This document shows positions 7,024-16,242 of a stretch of 64,000 nt of DNA, piece by piece. The notes under the pieces are model-generated. The model did not search any database, was not told the DNA's origin, and was given only the letters and a program-made list of their open reading frames with translations. The position numbers and the translations under genes are program-made. Source of the DNA: Bradyrhizobium glycinis. GTDB lineage: Bacteria; Pseudomonadota; Alphaproteobacteria; Rhizobiales; Xanthobacteraceae. How positions within the stretch are numbered: the first letter of the stretch is position 1; the number at the start of each line of letters is the position of its first letter. The stretch covers positions 1-64,000 of the forward strand of contig NZ_JACCHQ010000006.1 of NCBI RefSeq assembly GCF_016031655.1, in the 5' to 3' direction.

Positions 7024-8907
7024 TTACAGGAACTTGACGAGCGAGAGCTGCGCCAGGTTCGAGGTCACTTGGTAGGACGCCTGCAGAGCGTTCTGCAGCG
7101 CCAGGATCTCGCTCGCGACCTGGTCGGGCGACGCCGATTCCGCCTGGTCGATGACGGTCTGGAGCTGCGCCTTGGCCTGGGTCTGGCGCGTGCTTGCGTC
7201 CTTCATCGTGTTCTGGGCCATAGCGATGTCGGTCTGGATGTCCTCGATGCGCTGCTGTCCGGGCTGCTGGGTCAGCGCCTGGGTCACCCGCAAGCTCAGC
7301 GCCGAGACCTGCCCGCCCGAATATTGCCCGGTCGGCGAGGTCGAGAAGGTGCCGAACACCGCGATCGCCTGCAATTGCCGCCGGATCGCATCCTCATTCG
7401 CCTGGGCGCCGTACTGCACCGTCACGGCATCGTCGACCCGCGCCATCGCGGTCGAGCGCGGCGAGCCGGGCCCGTCATTGCCGAGGTACCACTTCACGGT
7501 GGTGGCCGAGCCGTTCACCAGCGTGGTCGCCGAGCTCGCCGGCGAGGAGCCGACGCGCAGCGGCGGCTGCGTGGCGGTCACCGGCGTCGAGCCGAACCCG
7601 AGCGCGCTCAGCGCGCCGGTGTTCGACGTCGTGATGTTGAGGCTCGCCGCATCGTCGGTGTTGATCGTGATCGAGCCGCCATGGACCGTCGAGGGCTTCG
7701 ACGTCCCGGTGATCGCGTCGACCTTGCTCAGCAGGGTCTGGATGCTGTCGGTGACGTTGAGCTGGTTGCCGGTCGCGCCCGAGGCCACGAAGGTCAGCGT
7801 GGTGCCGTTGACGGTGATGGTATCGCCCGCGACGAAGCCCGGCGAGATCGAGTCCGAGGGGCTCGCGCCCGACAGCGCCGTCGCGCCGGTGACCGGGGTC
7901 GCCGGCGCCGCCTGGTTGTTGACGGGGGTGCCGATCGCAGAGCTCGCGGTGTTGAAGAAGTTGTCGCCCGCAACGATCGCCGATGCCGCCACCAGCGAGG
8001 TGTTGGCGAGCTTCTGGATCGCGGTGTTGAGCGCCGTGTTGAGGTTCGTGGCGGTATTGTTCGGGTTGACGGGCGTGCTCGCATCGATCGCGAAGCTGCC
8101 GAGCGGCGTCGGCATCGCCGAGGACGCCGTCAGGTCGATCTGCTCGGTCGTGCCGTCCGGCAGGGTGAACTGAATGCTGAGCTTGTCGCCGTTGTTCGGA
8201 TTGACGCCGTTGAGATCGACCGAGAACGACACCGGCGAGCCGCTCGGGCCGGTGACGGTCGCGCCTGATAGCGTCGAGGACACCGCCTTGATCTTGAGGC
8301 CGAACGGCGACCCGGCGACGTCCTCCGACACCTGCACGGAGCTTGCCGTCGGCTGCGTCTGCACCAGGCGGCCCATGCCGCTGGCCCCTAAGTCCGCGGC
8401 CTGGCGCTCGGCCATGACGATCTTGAAGCCGGCCTGCGTCGTGGTGCCGTTGATGATGTCGCCGGCATTGGCCACCGACTGGGTGTTGACGGCCGTTCCG
8501 GAGAACAGATAGCGGTTGCCGGTCTGCGTGTTGAGGACGCCGACCATCGAGCCGAACTGAGCCGCCGCGGTGTTCTGCGCGATCGTCTGGCCGTTGACGT
8601 TGAGATCCTGCGCGGTGTTGGCGGAGCCCGTCTGCACCGTGCTGCGGATCTTGGTCAGCGATTGCAGCGCGGTGTTGGCGAGGTTGATGCTGACGTTGAC
8701 GTTGGTGATCGTGTCGGTATAGGCGGCGATGTTGGAGAGCTGCGCGCGGCCGGCGATCGCAAAGCCCTCGTTGGTGCCCATGCCGGAATAGTTCTGCGAC
8801 AGCTTGCCGGTCGAAAGCTGCGTCGAGAGGTCGGTGAGCTGCTGATTGATGTTGCGGATCTGGGCGCCGAGAATCGACGAGGAGTAGTTGATGCTGGCGA
8901 TCGACAT
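7024..8907 (-). CDS. flgL: Flagellar hook-filament junction protein FlgL
   Basis: 627-residue flagellin-like axial protein that joins hook and filament (HAP3). The N-terminus is of flagellin/FlgL type (ILGAQIRNINQQLTDLSTQL, then LSTGKLSQNYSGMG), with TGNRYLFSGTAVNTQ characteristic of FlgL. The C-terminus ends in the matching coiled coil (LQNALQASYQVTSNLAQLSL). The middle is a long Thr/Ser/Gly-rich insert, so it is much longer than enterobacterial FlgL (about 317). Residues around DTITVNGTTLTFVASG to ALSALGFGS form a module that is also present in FlgE of this window. It starts at an ATG 21 nt after the flgK stop and is probably co-transcribed with flgK and flgE. Confidence 0.88.
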   Translation of the reverse strand: MSIASINYSSSILGAQIRNINQQLTDLSTQLSTGKLSQNYSGMGTNEGFAIAGRAQLSNIAAYTDTITNVNVSINLANTALQSLTKIRSTVQTGSANTAQDLNVNGQTIAQNTAAAQFGSMVGVLNTQTGNRYLFSGTAVNTQSVANAGDIINGTTTQAGFKIVMAERQAADLGASGMGRLVQTQPTASSVQVSEDVAGSPFGLKIKAVSSTLSGATVTGPSGSPVSFSVDLNGVNPNNGDKLSIQFTLPDGTTEQIDLTASSAMPTPLGSFAIDASTPVNPNNTATNLNTALNTAIQKLANTSLVAASAIVAGDNFFNTASSAIGTPVNNQAAPATPVTGATALSGASPSDSISPGFVAGDTITVNGTTLTFVASGATGNQLNVTDSIQTLLSKVDAITGTSKPSTVHGGSITINTDDAASLNITTSNTGALSALGFGSTPVTATQPPLRVGSSPASSATTLVNGSATTVKWYLGNDGPGSPRSTAMARVDDAVTVQYGAQANEDAIRRQLQAIAVFGTFSTSPTGQYSGGQVSALSLRVTQALTQQPGQQRIEDIQTDIAMAQNTMKDASTRQTQAKAQLQTVIDQAESASPDQVASEILALQNALQASYQVTSNLAQLSLVKFL

Positions 8908-8928
8908 GTTTCAGAGCCCTGTTACTGT

Positions 8929-10812
8929 TTACAGTTGAGCCTGGATCAACGTGTTCATCATGCTCTGCACCACCGACATGACATGGGCGTTGGCGGCGTA
9001 GGCATTCTGCAGCTGGATCAGGTTCGACATCTCCGCGTCCAGGTTGACCTTGGAGGTCGAGTCGAACTTGGCCTGAAGCGTCGAGACCACCACGCTCTGG
9101 CCTTGCTGAAGCTGCGTCGCCTGGGTCGCGGCGTTGGCCTGCACGCTCAGGAACTGCTGGAGGAAGTTCGAGACGCTGCCGGTGAAGGGCTGGGTCGCCG
9201 AGCCGAGACCGCTCTGCGGCGAATAGGAGAACACCGCACTGGTGAGCTGGGAATAGAGATAGTCCGAACGCGTGGTGTCGCCCGCGGGCGTCACCGGCGA
9301 GGTGTTGTAGACCGACATCCTGGTCGGGTCGGCGACCAGCTGCGTGTTGACGGCGATGCGTCCGGCAAGGCCGGTCATCTGCGAGCCCGATGCCGTGATC
9401 GCGCCGGTGTAGAGCGCCTGCCCGCCGTCGGTGAATAGCGGCAGCTGCGGATTGCCCGAGGTCAGCGACGAGATCGTCTTGGTGGTCGAGGCCGAGTTGA
9501 TCTTAGCAAGACCGGTGTTGTCGTCGGTCACCCGCAACGTCGTCGCGGTCGCCGGCGACGGGGCGGCGGAGAACGACAGATGCGTGCCCGACAGCGCGGT
9601 GTTGAGCGCAGAGGCGATCGCGCCCATGCCGCCGGCGAAGTTGACGCCGATCCGCATCGGGTTGGCGTTCGTCGTGTTCTGAAGCGGCAGCGCCGCGGGG
9701 TCGGTGACGTTGACCAGCGTGATCTGGCGCTGCGTGTTGGTGGCCGTGTCCGTGTAGGTGATGTTGACGGTGTTGCCCGGCAACGCACCGGCAAGCTCCA
9801 GGTCGAAACCGGCCGGCGGGCCGGAGACGGTGCTGCCGGCCGTGGTCTTGTCGGACAAAGCGCTCGCCATCGTGGCGGCGAGCTGGTCGATCTGGTTCTG
9901 CGCCTGCACCAGCGTCTCGTCGCGCAACTTCAGATCGGCCGCGATCTGCCCCGACGAGACCACGTTGTTGGCGACGACGTCCACCTGCGAGCCGTTCGGC
10001 AGCTTGATGTTGAGCGCGCCGACGCCGGACTTGGCCGGGTCGATGTTGTAGAGCGAGGTCGCCGACAGCGCGCCGGCGGAGGCAAAGGAGAATTCCGAGG
10101 CGAGCCCCGCGCCGACCAGCTGAATGCCGGTCGTGGTGTAGATGTTGGTCTGGTTCGAGCCGTCGGTGGTGACGCGGACGTCGACATATTTCGACAGCGT
10201 ATTGATGGCCTGGTCGCGCTGATCCATCAGCGTGGCGGCCGAGGGATCGTTGGGCGACAGGCCCTGGAGCTTGGTGTTGATGGCGGCGATCTGCTGCATC
10301 GCCGCGTTGGCGGCCCGTGCCGAATTGCCGAGATCCTGCTCGACGTTGGAACGCAGCGACTGGATGCCCTTGGTGGTGACGTTGAGCTGCGTCGCGAGCG
10401 CCTGTGCCGCACCGAGGGCGACCGTTTGCGCCGACGACGCACCCGAGCTGGTCGACAGCGCCTGCAGCGCGGTGGTGAATTTGTTGAGCGCGGATTCGAG
10501 CGTGCCACTGTTGCCGGGCGTGCCATAGACATTCTGAAGCTGCTTCAGGATGTTGGCCATCTGGTCGGCGTAACCGCTGCCGCCGGTCTCGGTTCGCAAC
10601 TGGTTCAGCACATAGGCGTCGAGCTCGCGGCTGACGCCGGTCGTCATCGCGGTCGCGCCGAACTCGCCGGTGGTGACCTCGATCTGGTTCGGCGTCTGGA
10701 CGACGTAACCCGGCGTCTGCGCATTGGCGACGTTCGAGGAGACGATCGAGAGCGCGGCCTGGTTGGCACGCAGACCGCTCATCGCACTGGCGAGGGCTGA
10801 ACTCAAACCCAT
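8929..10812 (-). CDS. flgK: Flagellar hook-associated protein FlgK
   Basis: 627-residue HAP1, the first junction protein between hook and filament. The N-terminus MGLSSALASAMSGLRANQAA and SIVSSNVANAQTPGYV is the flagellar rod/hook motif (SSNxANxxTPGY). The C-terminus (VNLDAEMSNLIQLQNAYAAN, then AHVMSVVQSMMNTLI) is the conserved FlgK/FlgE coiled coil. Length is close to the family (about 550-650). The middle holds variable Thr/Ala-rich sequence (about residues 330-450). It lies between flgE (35-nt gap) and flgL (21-nt gap) on the minus strand, giving the order flgE-flgK-flgL, typical of alphaproteobacterial hook operons. Confidence 0.93.
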   Translation of the reverse strand: MGLSSALASAMSGLRANQAALSIVSSNVANAQTPGYVVQTPNQIEVTTGEFGATAMTTGVSRELDAYVLNQLRTETGGSGYADQMANILKQLQNVYGTPGNSGTLESALNKFTTALQALSTSSGASSAQTVALGAAQALATQLNVTTKGIQSLRSNVEQDLGNSARAANAAMQQIAAINTKLQGLSPNDPSAATLMDQRDQAINTLSKYVDVRVTTDGSNQTNIYTTTGIQLVGAGLASEFSFASAGALSATSLYNIDPAKSGVGALNIKLPNGSQVDVVANNVVSSGQIAADLKLRDETLVQAQNQIDQLAATMASALSDKTTAGSTVSGPPAGFDLELAGALPGNTVNITYTDTATNTQRQITLVNVTDPAALPLQNTTNANPMRIGVNFAGGMGAIASALNTALSGTHLSFSAAPSPATATTLRVTDDNTGLAKINSASTTKTISSLTSGNPQLPLFTDGGQALYTGAITASGSQMTGLAGRIAVNTQLVADPTRMSVYNTSPVTPAGDTTRSDYLYSQLTSAVFSYSPQSGLGSATQPFTGSVSNFLQQFLSVQANAATQATQLQQGQSVVVSTLQAKFDSTSKVNLDAEMSNLIQLQNAYAANAHVMSVVQSMMNTLIQAQL

Positions 10813-10847
10813 ATCACTGGCCCGCCTTTGGTTACGTCACGCGCCGA

Positions 10848-13109
10848 TCAGCGCAACACGTTGAGGAGATCCTGCACCATCGAATTCGCCGTCGTGATCA
10901 CTTTGGTGTTGGCCGAATAGGCCTGCTGGGTCACGATCAGCTTGGTGAATTCGTCGGCGATGTCGGTGTTGGATCCCTCCAGCGACGAACCGGCGATGGT
11001 GCCCGAAGCGCCGTCGATGGCGTCGCCCGATTGTTCGGTCGCGGCATAGGCGCCGCCGTCCATCGCCTTCAGATAGTTGGTGCCGTTGAAATGCGACAGC
11101 TGCACCTGGGCGAGGTTGAGGTTCTGGCCATTGGAGAAGGTGCCGACCACGGTGCCGTTGTTGTTGACGGCGACCGAGCGGAGCTGACCGGCGGCGTAGC
11201 CGTTCTGGGTGATGGTGTTGATCGTCACCGCGCCGCTGGTGCTGGCATATTGCGTCAGGCCGCCCGAGGAGATGTTGAAGGCGACCGAGCCGAGCGACTG
11301 GCCGCTGACGGTGACGTTGTTGATGGTGATGCCCGAGCCGCTCGGCGAGGTCAGCGAGCCGTCGGCGGCAAAGGTGAAGGTCTGGCCGGTGTTGACCCAG
11401 CCGACCGTGGTGCCGGTCGCGTTCGGGTCGGTCTGGTAGAACAGGTTCCAGCTGTCCGAATGACCCGCACCCAGCGAGGCACTGTCGGTCTTGGCCCAGC
11501 GCAATTGCAGGTTCACCGGCGTGCCGGCGGCGTTGTAGGCCGTCACCGCGCCGCCGCTGATCGATTCCTTGGTGAAGGTCGCGATGTCGTTGCCGATCAC
11601 GCCGCCGGTGCCGGCGGTGCCGCCACCGTCGCGATTCTTGGTGATGGTCGAGGTGAAGCCGAGTGCGGCGAAGGCGGCGCTGTTGGAGCTGGACACCACG
11701 AGGTTGGAGACGGTGCCGGTGTTGAGCGTGATCACGCCTCCGCTGCTGACCGACGACCCCGAGGCGCCCGAGAGCGCGTCGATCTTGCCGAGCAGGGTGG
11801 TGATGTTGTCGGTAATGTTGATCTGGTTCGGGCCCGAGGCACCCGAGGCGACGAAGGTCAGCGTCTGACCGTTGACGGTGATCGTGTCGGCGGGCGGGCC
11901 CGCCGAGAAGCCCGATGTGAGCACCTGGGCGCCGCCGGCGGTCGCCGTGCCGCTCAGCACCGTTGCGCCCGAGATCGGTGGCGAGGACAGCACGTTGCCG
12001 CCGCGCGTCACGCTGCTGATGCCAAGCGCGGTGGCGGCCGTACCGCTGCCGACCGCCACGTCGGTGCCGGTGCCGGTCGAGATCTGGATATTGCCGCTCA
12101 CCGAGAGCGAAGCGGTGACGCCAGCGCCGCCGGCAGTCTGGATCGCGTTCAGGATGTCGGCCACCGTCGCCGTGGTGCCGGCACCGAGACCGATCGTGGT
12201 GTTGCTGCCGACGGTCGAGACCGTGGTGCCGCCGTTGAACGTGATGGTGTTGCCGTTGATGGTCAGCGTCTGGCCGCTCAACGCAGTGAGGATGCTGGAG
12301 GCGAGATGCGTGCCCGCGGCGTTGTCGAGGGACGTGGTCGTCGAGGCGACTGCCGACGAATTGTTCTGGAGCGCAACCGTGCCCGTGGCCGTCGTCGACG
12401 AATAGGCCGAGCGGATGTTGCCGGTTGCAGCCGCGCCTGACACGGTCGCATTGGCGTAGGGCGCCGGCGGCGTGCCGACCGGCAGCGGGTTGGCGGCGAA
12501 ATCGGACGGGTTGAGTCCGCCGGCCGCGAGCAGCGTGCCGCTCGAGGCCGTGGTTTTCGCCACCGTGTTCGGCTGGGTCGGCAGGTTGGCCGCGTACTGG
12601 ATCGAGGTGGTCGCCTGCGCCGGAATGAAGTTGTTCTGGAATTGCAGAACGCTTGCCACGCTGCCGGTCGGGTTGCCGGTCTTCGGGTCGACCGTGACGC
12701 CCATCAAATAATAGCCGGCGCCGTTGACCAGGTTGCCGTTGGCATTGAGCTGGAAGTCGCCGCGCCGCGTGTAGTAGGTGACCCCGGTGAAGACAGGCAC
12801 GTTGTCGACGACGCCGCTCGCCTTCTGGATCGAGAAGAAGCCGTCGCCGGTGATCGCCATGTTGGTGGCGACGCTGGAGGACGAGATCGTGCCCTGGGTG
12901 GTGATGGTGGCCTTGGCGTTGGCCGTCACGCCGCCTGCCACCTGCTTACTCGGGACCGAGGAGTCCGGAATGAGGTCGACGAAGCTGGTGCCGATGCCCT
13001 TGTAACCGGTGGTGGATGAGTTCGCGATGTTGCCGGAAATGTTCTGCAGCGCGAAAGACTGCGCCTGCAGGCCACCCACCGAGGTGTTCATTGCATCGAA
13101 GATACCCAT
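10848..13109 (-). CDS. flgE: Flagellar hook protein FlgE
   Basis: 753-residue hook subunit. The N-terminus MGIFDAMNTSVGGLQAQSFA with LQNISGNIANSSTTGYKGIG is the rod/hook motif. Downstream come GDGFFSIQKASGVVDN and RRGDFQLNANGNLVNGAGYY, both FlgE signatures, and the C-terminus SNTDIADEFTKLIVTQQAYS with NSMVQDLLNVLR is diagnostic. The protein is nearly twice the enteric length because of two tandem Thr/Gly-rich inserts (about residues 290-520), each starting with an xTxTxNGxTxTF motif. The start at 13109 is chosen because it matches the family N-terminus and has a GGAGACAAAGTT ribosome-binding site; a longer upstream frame exists but lacks both. Confidence 0.92.
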   Translation of the reverse strand: MGIFDAMNTSVGGLQAQSFALQNISGNIANSSTTGYKGIGTSFVDLIPDSSVPSKQVAGGVTANAKATITTQGTISSSSVATNMAITGDGFFSIQKASGVVDNVPVFTGVTYYTRRGDFQLNANGNLVNGAGYYLMGVTVDPKTGNPTGSVASVLQFQNNFIPAQATTSIQYAANLPTQPNTVAKTTASSGTLLAAGGLNPSDFAANPLPVGTPPAPYANATVSGAAATGNIRSAYSSTTATGTVALQNNSSAVASTTTSLDNAAGTHLASSILTALSGQTLTINGNTITFNGGTTVSTVGSNTTIGLGAGTTATVADILNAIQTAGGAGVTASLSVSGNIQISTGTGTDVAVGSGTAATALGISSVTRGGNVLSSPPISGATVLSGTATAGGAQVLTSGFSAGPPADTITVNGQTLTFVASGASGPNQINITDNITTLLGKIDALSGASGSSVSSGGVITLNTGTVSNLVVSSSNSAAFAALGFTSTITKNRDGGGTAGTGGVIGNDIATFTKESISGGAVTAYNAAGTPVNLQLRWAKTDSASLGAGHSDSWNLFYQTDPNATGTTVGWVNTGQTFTFAADGSLTSPSGSGITINNVTVSGQSLGSVAFNISSGGLTQYASTSGAVTINTITQNGYAAGQLRSVAVNNNGTVVGTFSNGQNLNLAQVQLSHFNGTNYLKAMDGGAYAATEQSGDAIDGASGTIAGSSLEGSNTDIADEFTKLIVTQQAYSANTKVITTANSMVQDLLNVLR

Positions 13110-13223
13110 AACTTTGTCTCCAAATCCGATCTCGGCGGCCGGTCGACCATGTGGCCGCAATCGGGAGAGACGTCGCAAGGCCTATGCCAATGCGGGTAAT
13201 TTCAGGAAATCAATGACTTAATG

Positions 13224-13250
13224 AAAAAGCCCCGGCCTGACGACCGGGGC
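13224..13250 (-). terminator. Rho-independent terminator downstream of msrB
   Basis: GCCCCGG / CCGGGGC stem (13229-13235 with 13244-13250). On the minus strand the stem is followed by five T residues (AAAAA at 13224-13228 on plus). Its orientation fits termination of the minus-strand msrB transcript before flgE. Confidence 0.7.
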
Positions 13251-13287
13251 ACATTTGCCGGGACCGGCAACAATTGCCGGGGCGAGC

Positions 13288-13368
13288 GTCGTTCCGGAGC
13301 GATGCAAAGCATCGAATCCGGAACCTCGAGATTCCGGGTCTGGTCCTTCGGACCATCCCGGAATGACG
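13288..13368. repeat. Intergenic palindromic repeat (GTCATTCCGGGA-type)
   Basis: About 80 bp beginning GTCGTTCCGGAGCGATGC and ending in CATCCCGGAATGACG, forming an imperfect long hairpin. It belongs with the element at 60668-60767. Such GTCATTCCGGGA palindromes are common between genes in Bradyrhizobium-like genomes (established knowledge); function unknown. Confidence 0.6.
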
Positions 13369-13378
13369 GCTTGATTGT

Positions 13379-13891
13379 CTACGTCGCCGACGCCGCAGCC
13401 GGGTGGAAGACCAAGCCGAAACCGTCGATGCAATAGCGCAATCCGGTCGGCTTCGGGCCGTCGTCGAAGACATGGCCGAGATGGCCGCCGCAGCGCCGGC
13501 AATGCACCTCGGTGCGGACCATGCCATAGGTGCGGTCCTCGGTCTTGCCGACATTGCCCTCGATCGGCGCATAGAAGCTTGGCCAGCCCGTGCCGCTCTC
13601 GAACTTGGTCTCCGACGTAAACAGGGGCAGGTCGCAGCCGGCGCAGGCGAAGATGCCCTTGCGGTGCTCCTTCAACAGCGGGCTGGAGCCGGGCCGCTCA
13701 GTGCCGTGGTTGCGCAGGATCTCATATTGCTGCGGCGTGAGCTGGGCGCGCCATTCGGCCTCCGTCTTGGTGATCTCGAACTTTTGCGCGGCCTTCTCGC
13801 CGGCCTCGGCAGGTGTTCCTCTCAGCCAGCGGAAGGCCGAAAGGCCGAACAGGCCGGCGACAGTCGTGAGCAGGATGCGGCGGTCAAGCAT
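13379..13891 (-). CDS. msrB: Peptide-methionine (R)-S-oxide reductase MsrB, probably exported
   Basis: 170 residues. It reduces methionine-R-sulfoxide in proteins. All MsrB signatures are visible: the zinc cysteines in CAGCDLPLF and [12 protein letters not shown], the substrate motif SGTGWPSFY, and the catalytic Cys in [13 protein letters not shown] (usual motif RYCxNS, here CID). The first 30 residues ([20 protein letters not shown]) form a hydrophobic signal with an RR pair, suggesting Tat or Sec export to the periplasm, unlike the usual cytoplasmic MsrB. The start at 13891 is preferred over an ATG 27 nt upstream because of the GGAG ribosome-binding site at proper spacing and because it makes the signal N-terminal. 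A terminator follows at 13224-13250. Confidence 0.9.
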   Translation of the reverse strand: MLDRRILLTTVAGLFGLSAFRWLRGTPAEAGEKAAQKFEITKTEAEWRAQLTPQQYEILRNHGTERPGSSPLLKEHRKGIFACAGCDLPLFTSETKFESGTGWPSFYAPIEGNVGKTEDRTYGMVRTEVHCRRCGGHLGHVFDDGPKPTGLRYCIDGFGLVFHPAAASAT

Positions 13892-13978
13892 GTCATTCTC
13901 CGTGCGCGGGAAGTCCACGCCCTGAGATACGGGCTTCTGTCAGCCGAAGTTACACGTCCGGGCGGAATTTCTCTCAAC

Positions 13979-15436
13979 TTATTGCGAGACGCGGTCGTCG
14001 TGCACGACCGGTTCCGCAGCGCCGGCCGCAGCTTTCGGCGCTGGCGCCGGCCGAGGCTGCACGTCGGGCGGCGCACGGCGCGGACCGGTGCCGGCGGCAC
14101 GGTTGGCTTCGGCGAGGCGGGCCTCGCGTTGCCTGTCCTTGACCCTCGCGCGCTCGCGATAGCGGGCGAGCGCTCCGGCGGCGGCGGAGCTCGCCCTGCC
14201 CCAGATCCCGACCAGCTGCCCGGCGACGCGCCCCGTGGCGCCGCCCGCCCAGACCAGCTCGAACGGCGAGAACAGCTTCCAGCGCTCATCGCCCCACAAA
14301 ATGCTGCGCGCGATCATCTGTCCGGCCATGGCGGAGGTGTTCATGCCCTGGCGGCCGAACCCGCTCGCCACCCACAGGCCTTTGCGCAGCTGGCCGATCT
14401 GCGGCATGCCGTGCACGGTCTGGCCGGTGGCGCCGCCGAACGTCTCGGTGATCTCGACATTGCCGAGCTCGGGAAAGATCGTCCGGATCCGCCGCCCGAC
14501 GACGCCAGCGAAGCGCTGCGGACGCGCGGCCCAGGTGGTCTCCGGGCTCTCCCACATCAACCGGTCGCCGTCGACGATCCGGAAATGGTCGACACCGTCG
14601 GAATCCATCACCGATCCCTTGAAAGCGATAATCTCGTGCAGGCGCTCGCCGAGCGGCGCGGTCACGCCGGCATAGCGCCAGACCGGCAGCAACGTCTCCG
14701 ACAGGCGCTTCAACGGCGTGCCGAGATGAATGTTGCCGGCGAGCACGATGTGGCTCGCGCGCAGCCGCGCCGAGGGCGTGACGATGCGCTTGCGGACGCC
14801 GGAATGATCGATGCTGACGACCGGCGTATCCTCGAAGATGCGGGCGCCTGCCCGCCGTGCCAGCGCCGCAAGGCCGTGCACGTATTTCCGGCCGTCGACC
14901 TGGAACGCCTTTGGATAATACACGCCGTGGAAGTAACGATCGGTCTTGAGCGTCTCGCGCACGCGATCGACCTGCCAGCCCTCGACCTCGGTATCGAAAT
15001 CCTCGTTCAGCATCTGCAACCGGCTGATCAGCCGGTCGCCGGCATCGACGTTGGAGACCTCCAGCACGCCATCGCTGCGGCCGATCCCCGGCATGTTCTC
15101 TTCGCTCGCATTGGCCCGGACGAACTCGGCGCCCTCCTTCGACAGCGTCCACAATTCGCGGGCGTCCTCGAAGCCGATGCGCTCGATCAGGTCGTTGAGT
15201 GGCAGCGCGAAGCCCGGCATCACGGTGCCGAGCTGGTTGCCGGAGGCGTTCCAGCCGATATGCCGGCCCTCGAGCACCGCGACGCTGGCCCCGAGCCGGG
15301 CTGCTTCCAGCGCGATGGAAAGCCCGGCAAGCCCCGCCCCGATCACACAAATGTCGGCATCGAGATCGAACGACAGCCGCACGCGATCGCGAAAGCCGGC
15401 TTCTTCCTGGGACACGCTTGTGAAAGTCTCGCTCAT
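13979..15436 (-). CDS. FAD-dependent oxidoreductase of the DadA/PuuB type
   Basis: 485-residue DAO-family flavoenzyme that oxidises an amine or amino acid. The FAD-binding motif ADICVIGAGLAGLSIALEAA lies at about residues 27-46, then GRHIGWNASGNQLG, typical of gamma-glutamylputrescine oxidase/OrdL relatives. A C-terminal flavin motif (GLWVASGFGRQGMNTSAMAG) is present. The last about 60 residues are Pro/Ala/Arg-rich and unlike the rest of the family. The substrate cannot be assigned. It is divergent from the SixA gene and followed by the exported MsrB gene. Confidence 0.8.
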   Translation of the reverse strand: MSETFTSVSQEEAGFRDRVRLSFDLDADICVIGAGLAGLSIALEAARLGASVAVLEGRHIGWNASGNQLGTVMPGFALPLNDLIERIGFEDARELWTLSKEGAEFVRANASEENMPGIGRSDGVLEVSNVDAGDRLISRLQMLNEDFDTEVEGWQVDRVRETLKTDRYFHGVYYPKAFQVDGRKYVHGLAALARRAGARIFEDTPVVSIDHSGVRKRIVTPSARLRASHIVLAGNIHLGTPLKRLSETLLPVWRYAGVTAPLGERLHEIIAFKGSVMDSDGVDHFRIVDGDRLMWESPETTWAARPQRFAGVVGRRIRTIFPELGNVEITETFGGATGQTVHGMPQIGQLRKGLWVASGFGRQGMNTSAMAGQMIARSILWGDERWKLFSPFELVWAGGATGRVAGQLVGIWGRASSAAAGALARYRERARVKDRQREARLAEANRAAGTGPRRAPPDVQPRPAPAPKAAAGAAEPVVHDDRVSQ

Positions 15437-15528
15437 AGCGTTTCTTAAGATACCAACCGGGCGCCTGTCACCTTGTCCTCAACCGGCGCCTGTAGATTAT
15501 CCTGGACGTGGAACGATTCGAGAATGCC

Positions 15529-16065
15529 ATGCGCCGTTTGATGCTGCTGCGTCACGCCAAGACCGAGACCGACGCACCGAGCGGCCGTGACCAGGACCGC
15601 CGGCTCGACGACCGCGGCCACAAGGATGCCGCGCAGATGGGCGACTGGATCGCCGCCCATCCGCCCTTCCCCGATACCGTATTGGTGTCACACGCCGTAC
15701 GGGCCCGGCAGACCTGGGACATCGCCTGGCAGGCGATGAAGGACCGCGTCCCGGCGCCGCAGATTGAAGTCGTGCCGGAACTCTACGGCGCCGATCCCGC
15801 ACAGATCCTGGACACGATTCGCACGGCAACCGCCCCGGCCGATCCGAAGCGGTTGCTGCTGATTGGCCACAATCCCGGCATGCACGAGGTCGCCCTGATG
15901 CTGATCGGCGGCGGTGATCCCAATGGCGCCAAAGCACTCGGCCACAACCTGCCCACAGCAGGGCTTGCGATCTTCGACTTTGACGTCAAGGATTGGGATG
16001 ACGTGGCTTACCGCCGCGGCAAGCTGGTGCTGTTCGTCAGCCCCAAGCTGCTTCGATCGGGCTAG
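15529..16065 (+). CDS. SixA-family histidine phosphatase
   Basis: 178 residues, histidine phosphatase superfamily. The N-terminal RHG motif is LMLLRHAKTE (nucleophile His9). A second Arg/His appear in SHAVRARQTW and LIGHNPGMHEVAL, completing the catalytic set. SixA enzymes remove phosphate from histidine, for example from Hpt domains or PTS proteins; an Hpt-domain gene lies at 43.7-44.1 kb but a link is speculative. An in-frame GTG at 15508 would extend it by 7 residues; the ATG at 15529 is chosen because MRRLMLLRHAK is the usual family start. It is divergent from the DAO oxidase. Confidence 0.85.
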   Translation: MRRLMLLRHAKTETDAPSGRDQDRRLDDRGHKDAAQMGDWIAAHPPFPDTVLVSHAVRARQTWDIAWQAMKDRVPAPQIEVVPELYGADPAQILDTIRTATAPADPKRLLLIGHNPGMHEVALMLIGGGDPNGAKALGHNLPTAGLAIFDFDVKDWDDVAYRRGKLVLFVSPKLLRSG

Positions 16066-16111
16066 AGACGCGCGGGCGCCGTCTCGACCGTTGCTTCAGC
16101 TTGGTCACATC

Positions 16112-16214
16112 AGCGTTTTCGAGCGAAGTGGGGACCGGTTCGCGTAAAGAAAACGCGTCCAAATAGGAAGCTAGAGCCCCGTTCCGATTCCATCGGAACG
16201 GAAAGAACTCTAGA
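16112..16214. repeat. Mosaic intergenic repeat (AGCGTTTTCGAGCGAAGTGG type), copy 1
   Basis: Starts AGCGTTTTCGAGCGAAGTGG, continues with CGGTTCGCG and AAGAAAACGCGTC, and ends with a hairpin module CTAGAGCC...CGTTCCGATTC-CATCGGAACG...CTCTAGA. The same left module recurs at 35288, 43597 and 61817. It sits between the SixA and usp genes. Confidence 0.75.
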
Positions 16215-16242
16215 CTTCCTGACCGCAAGACCGGAGGCGCAG

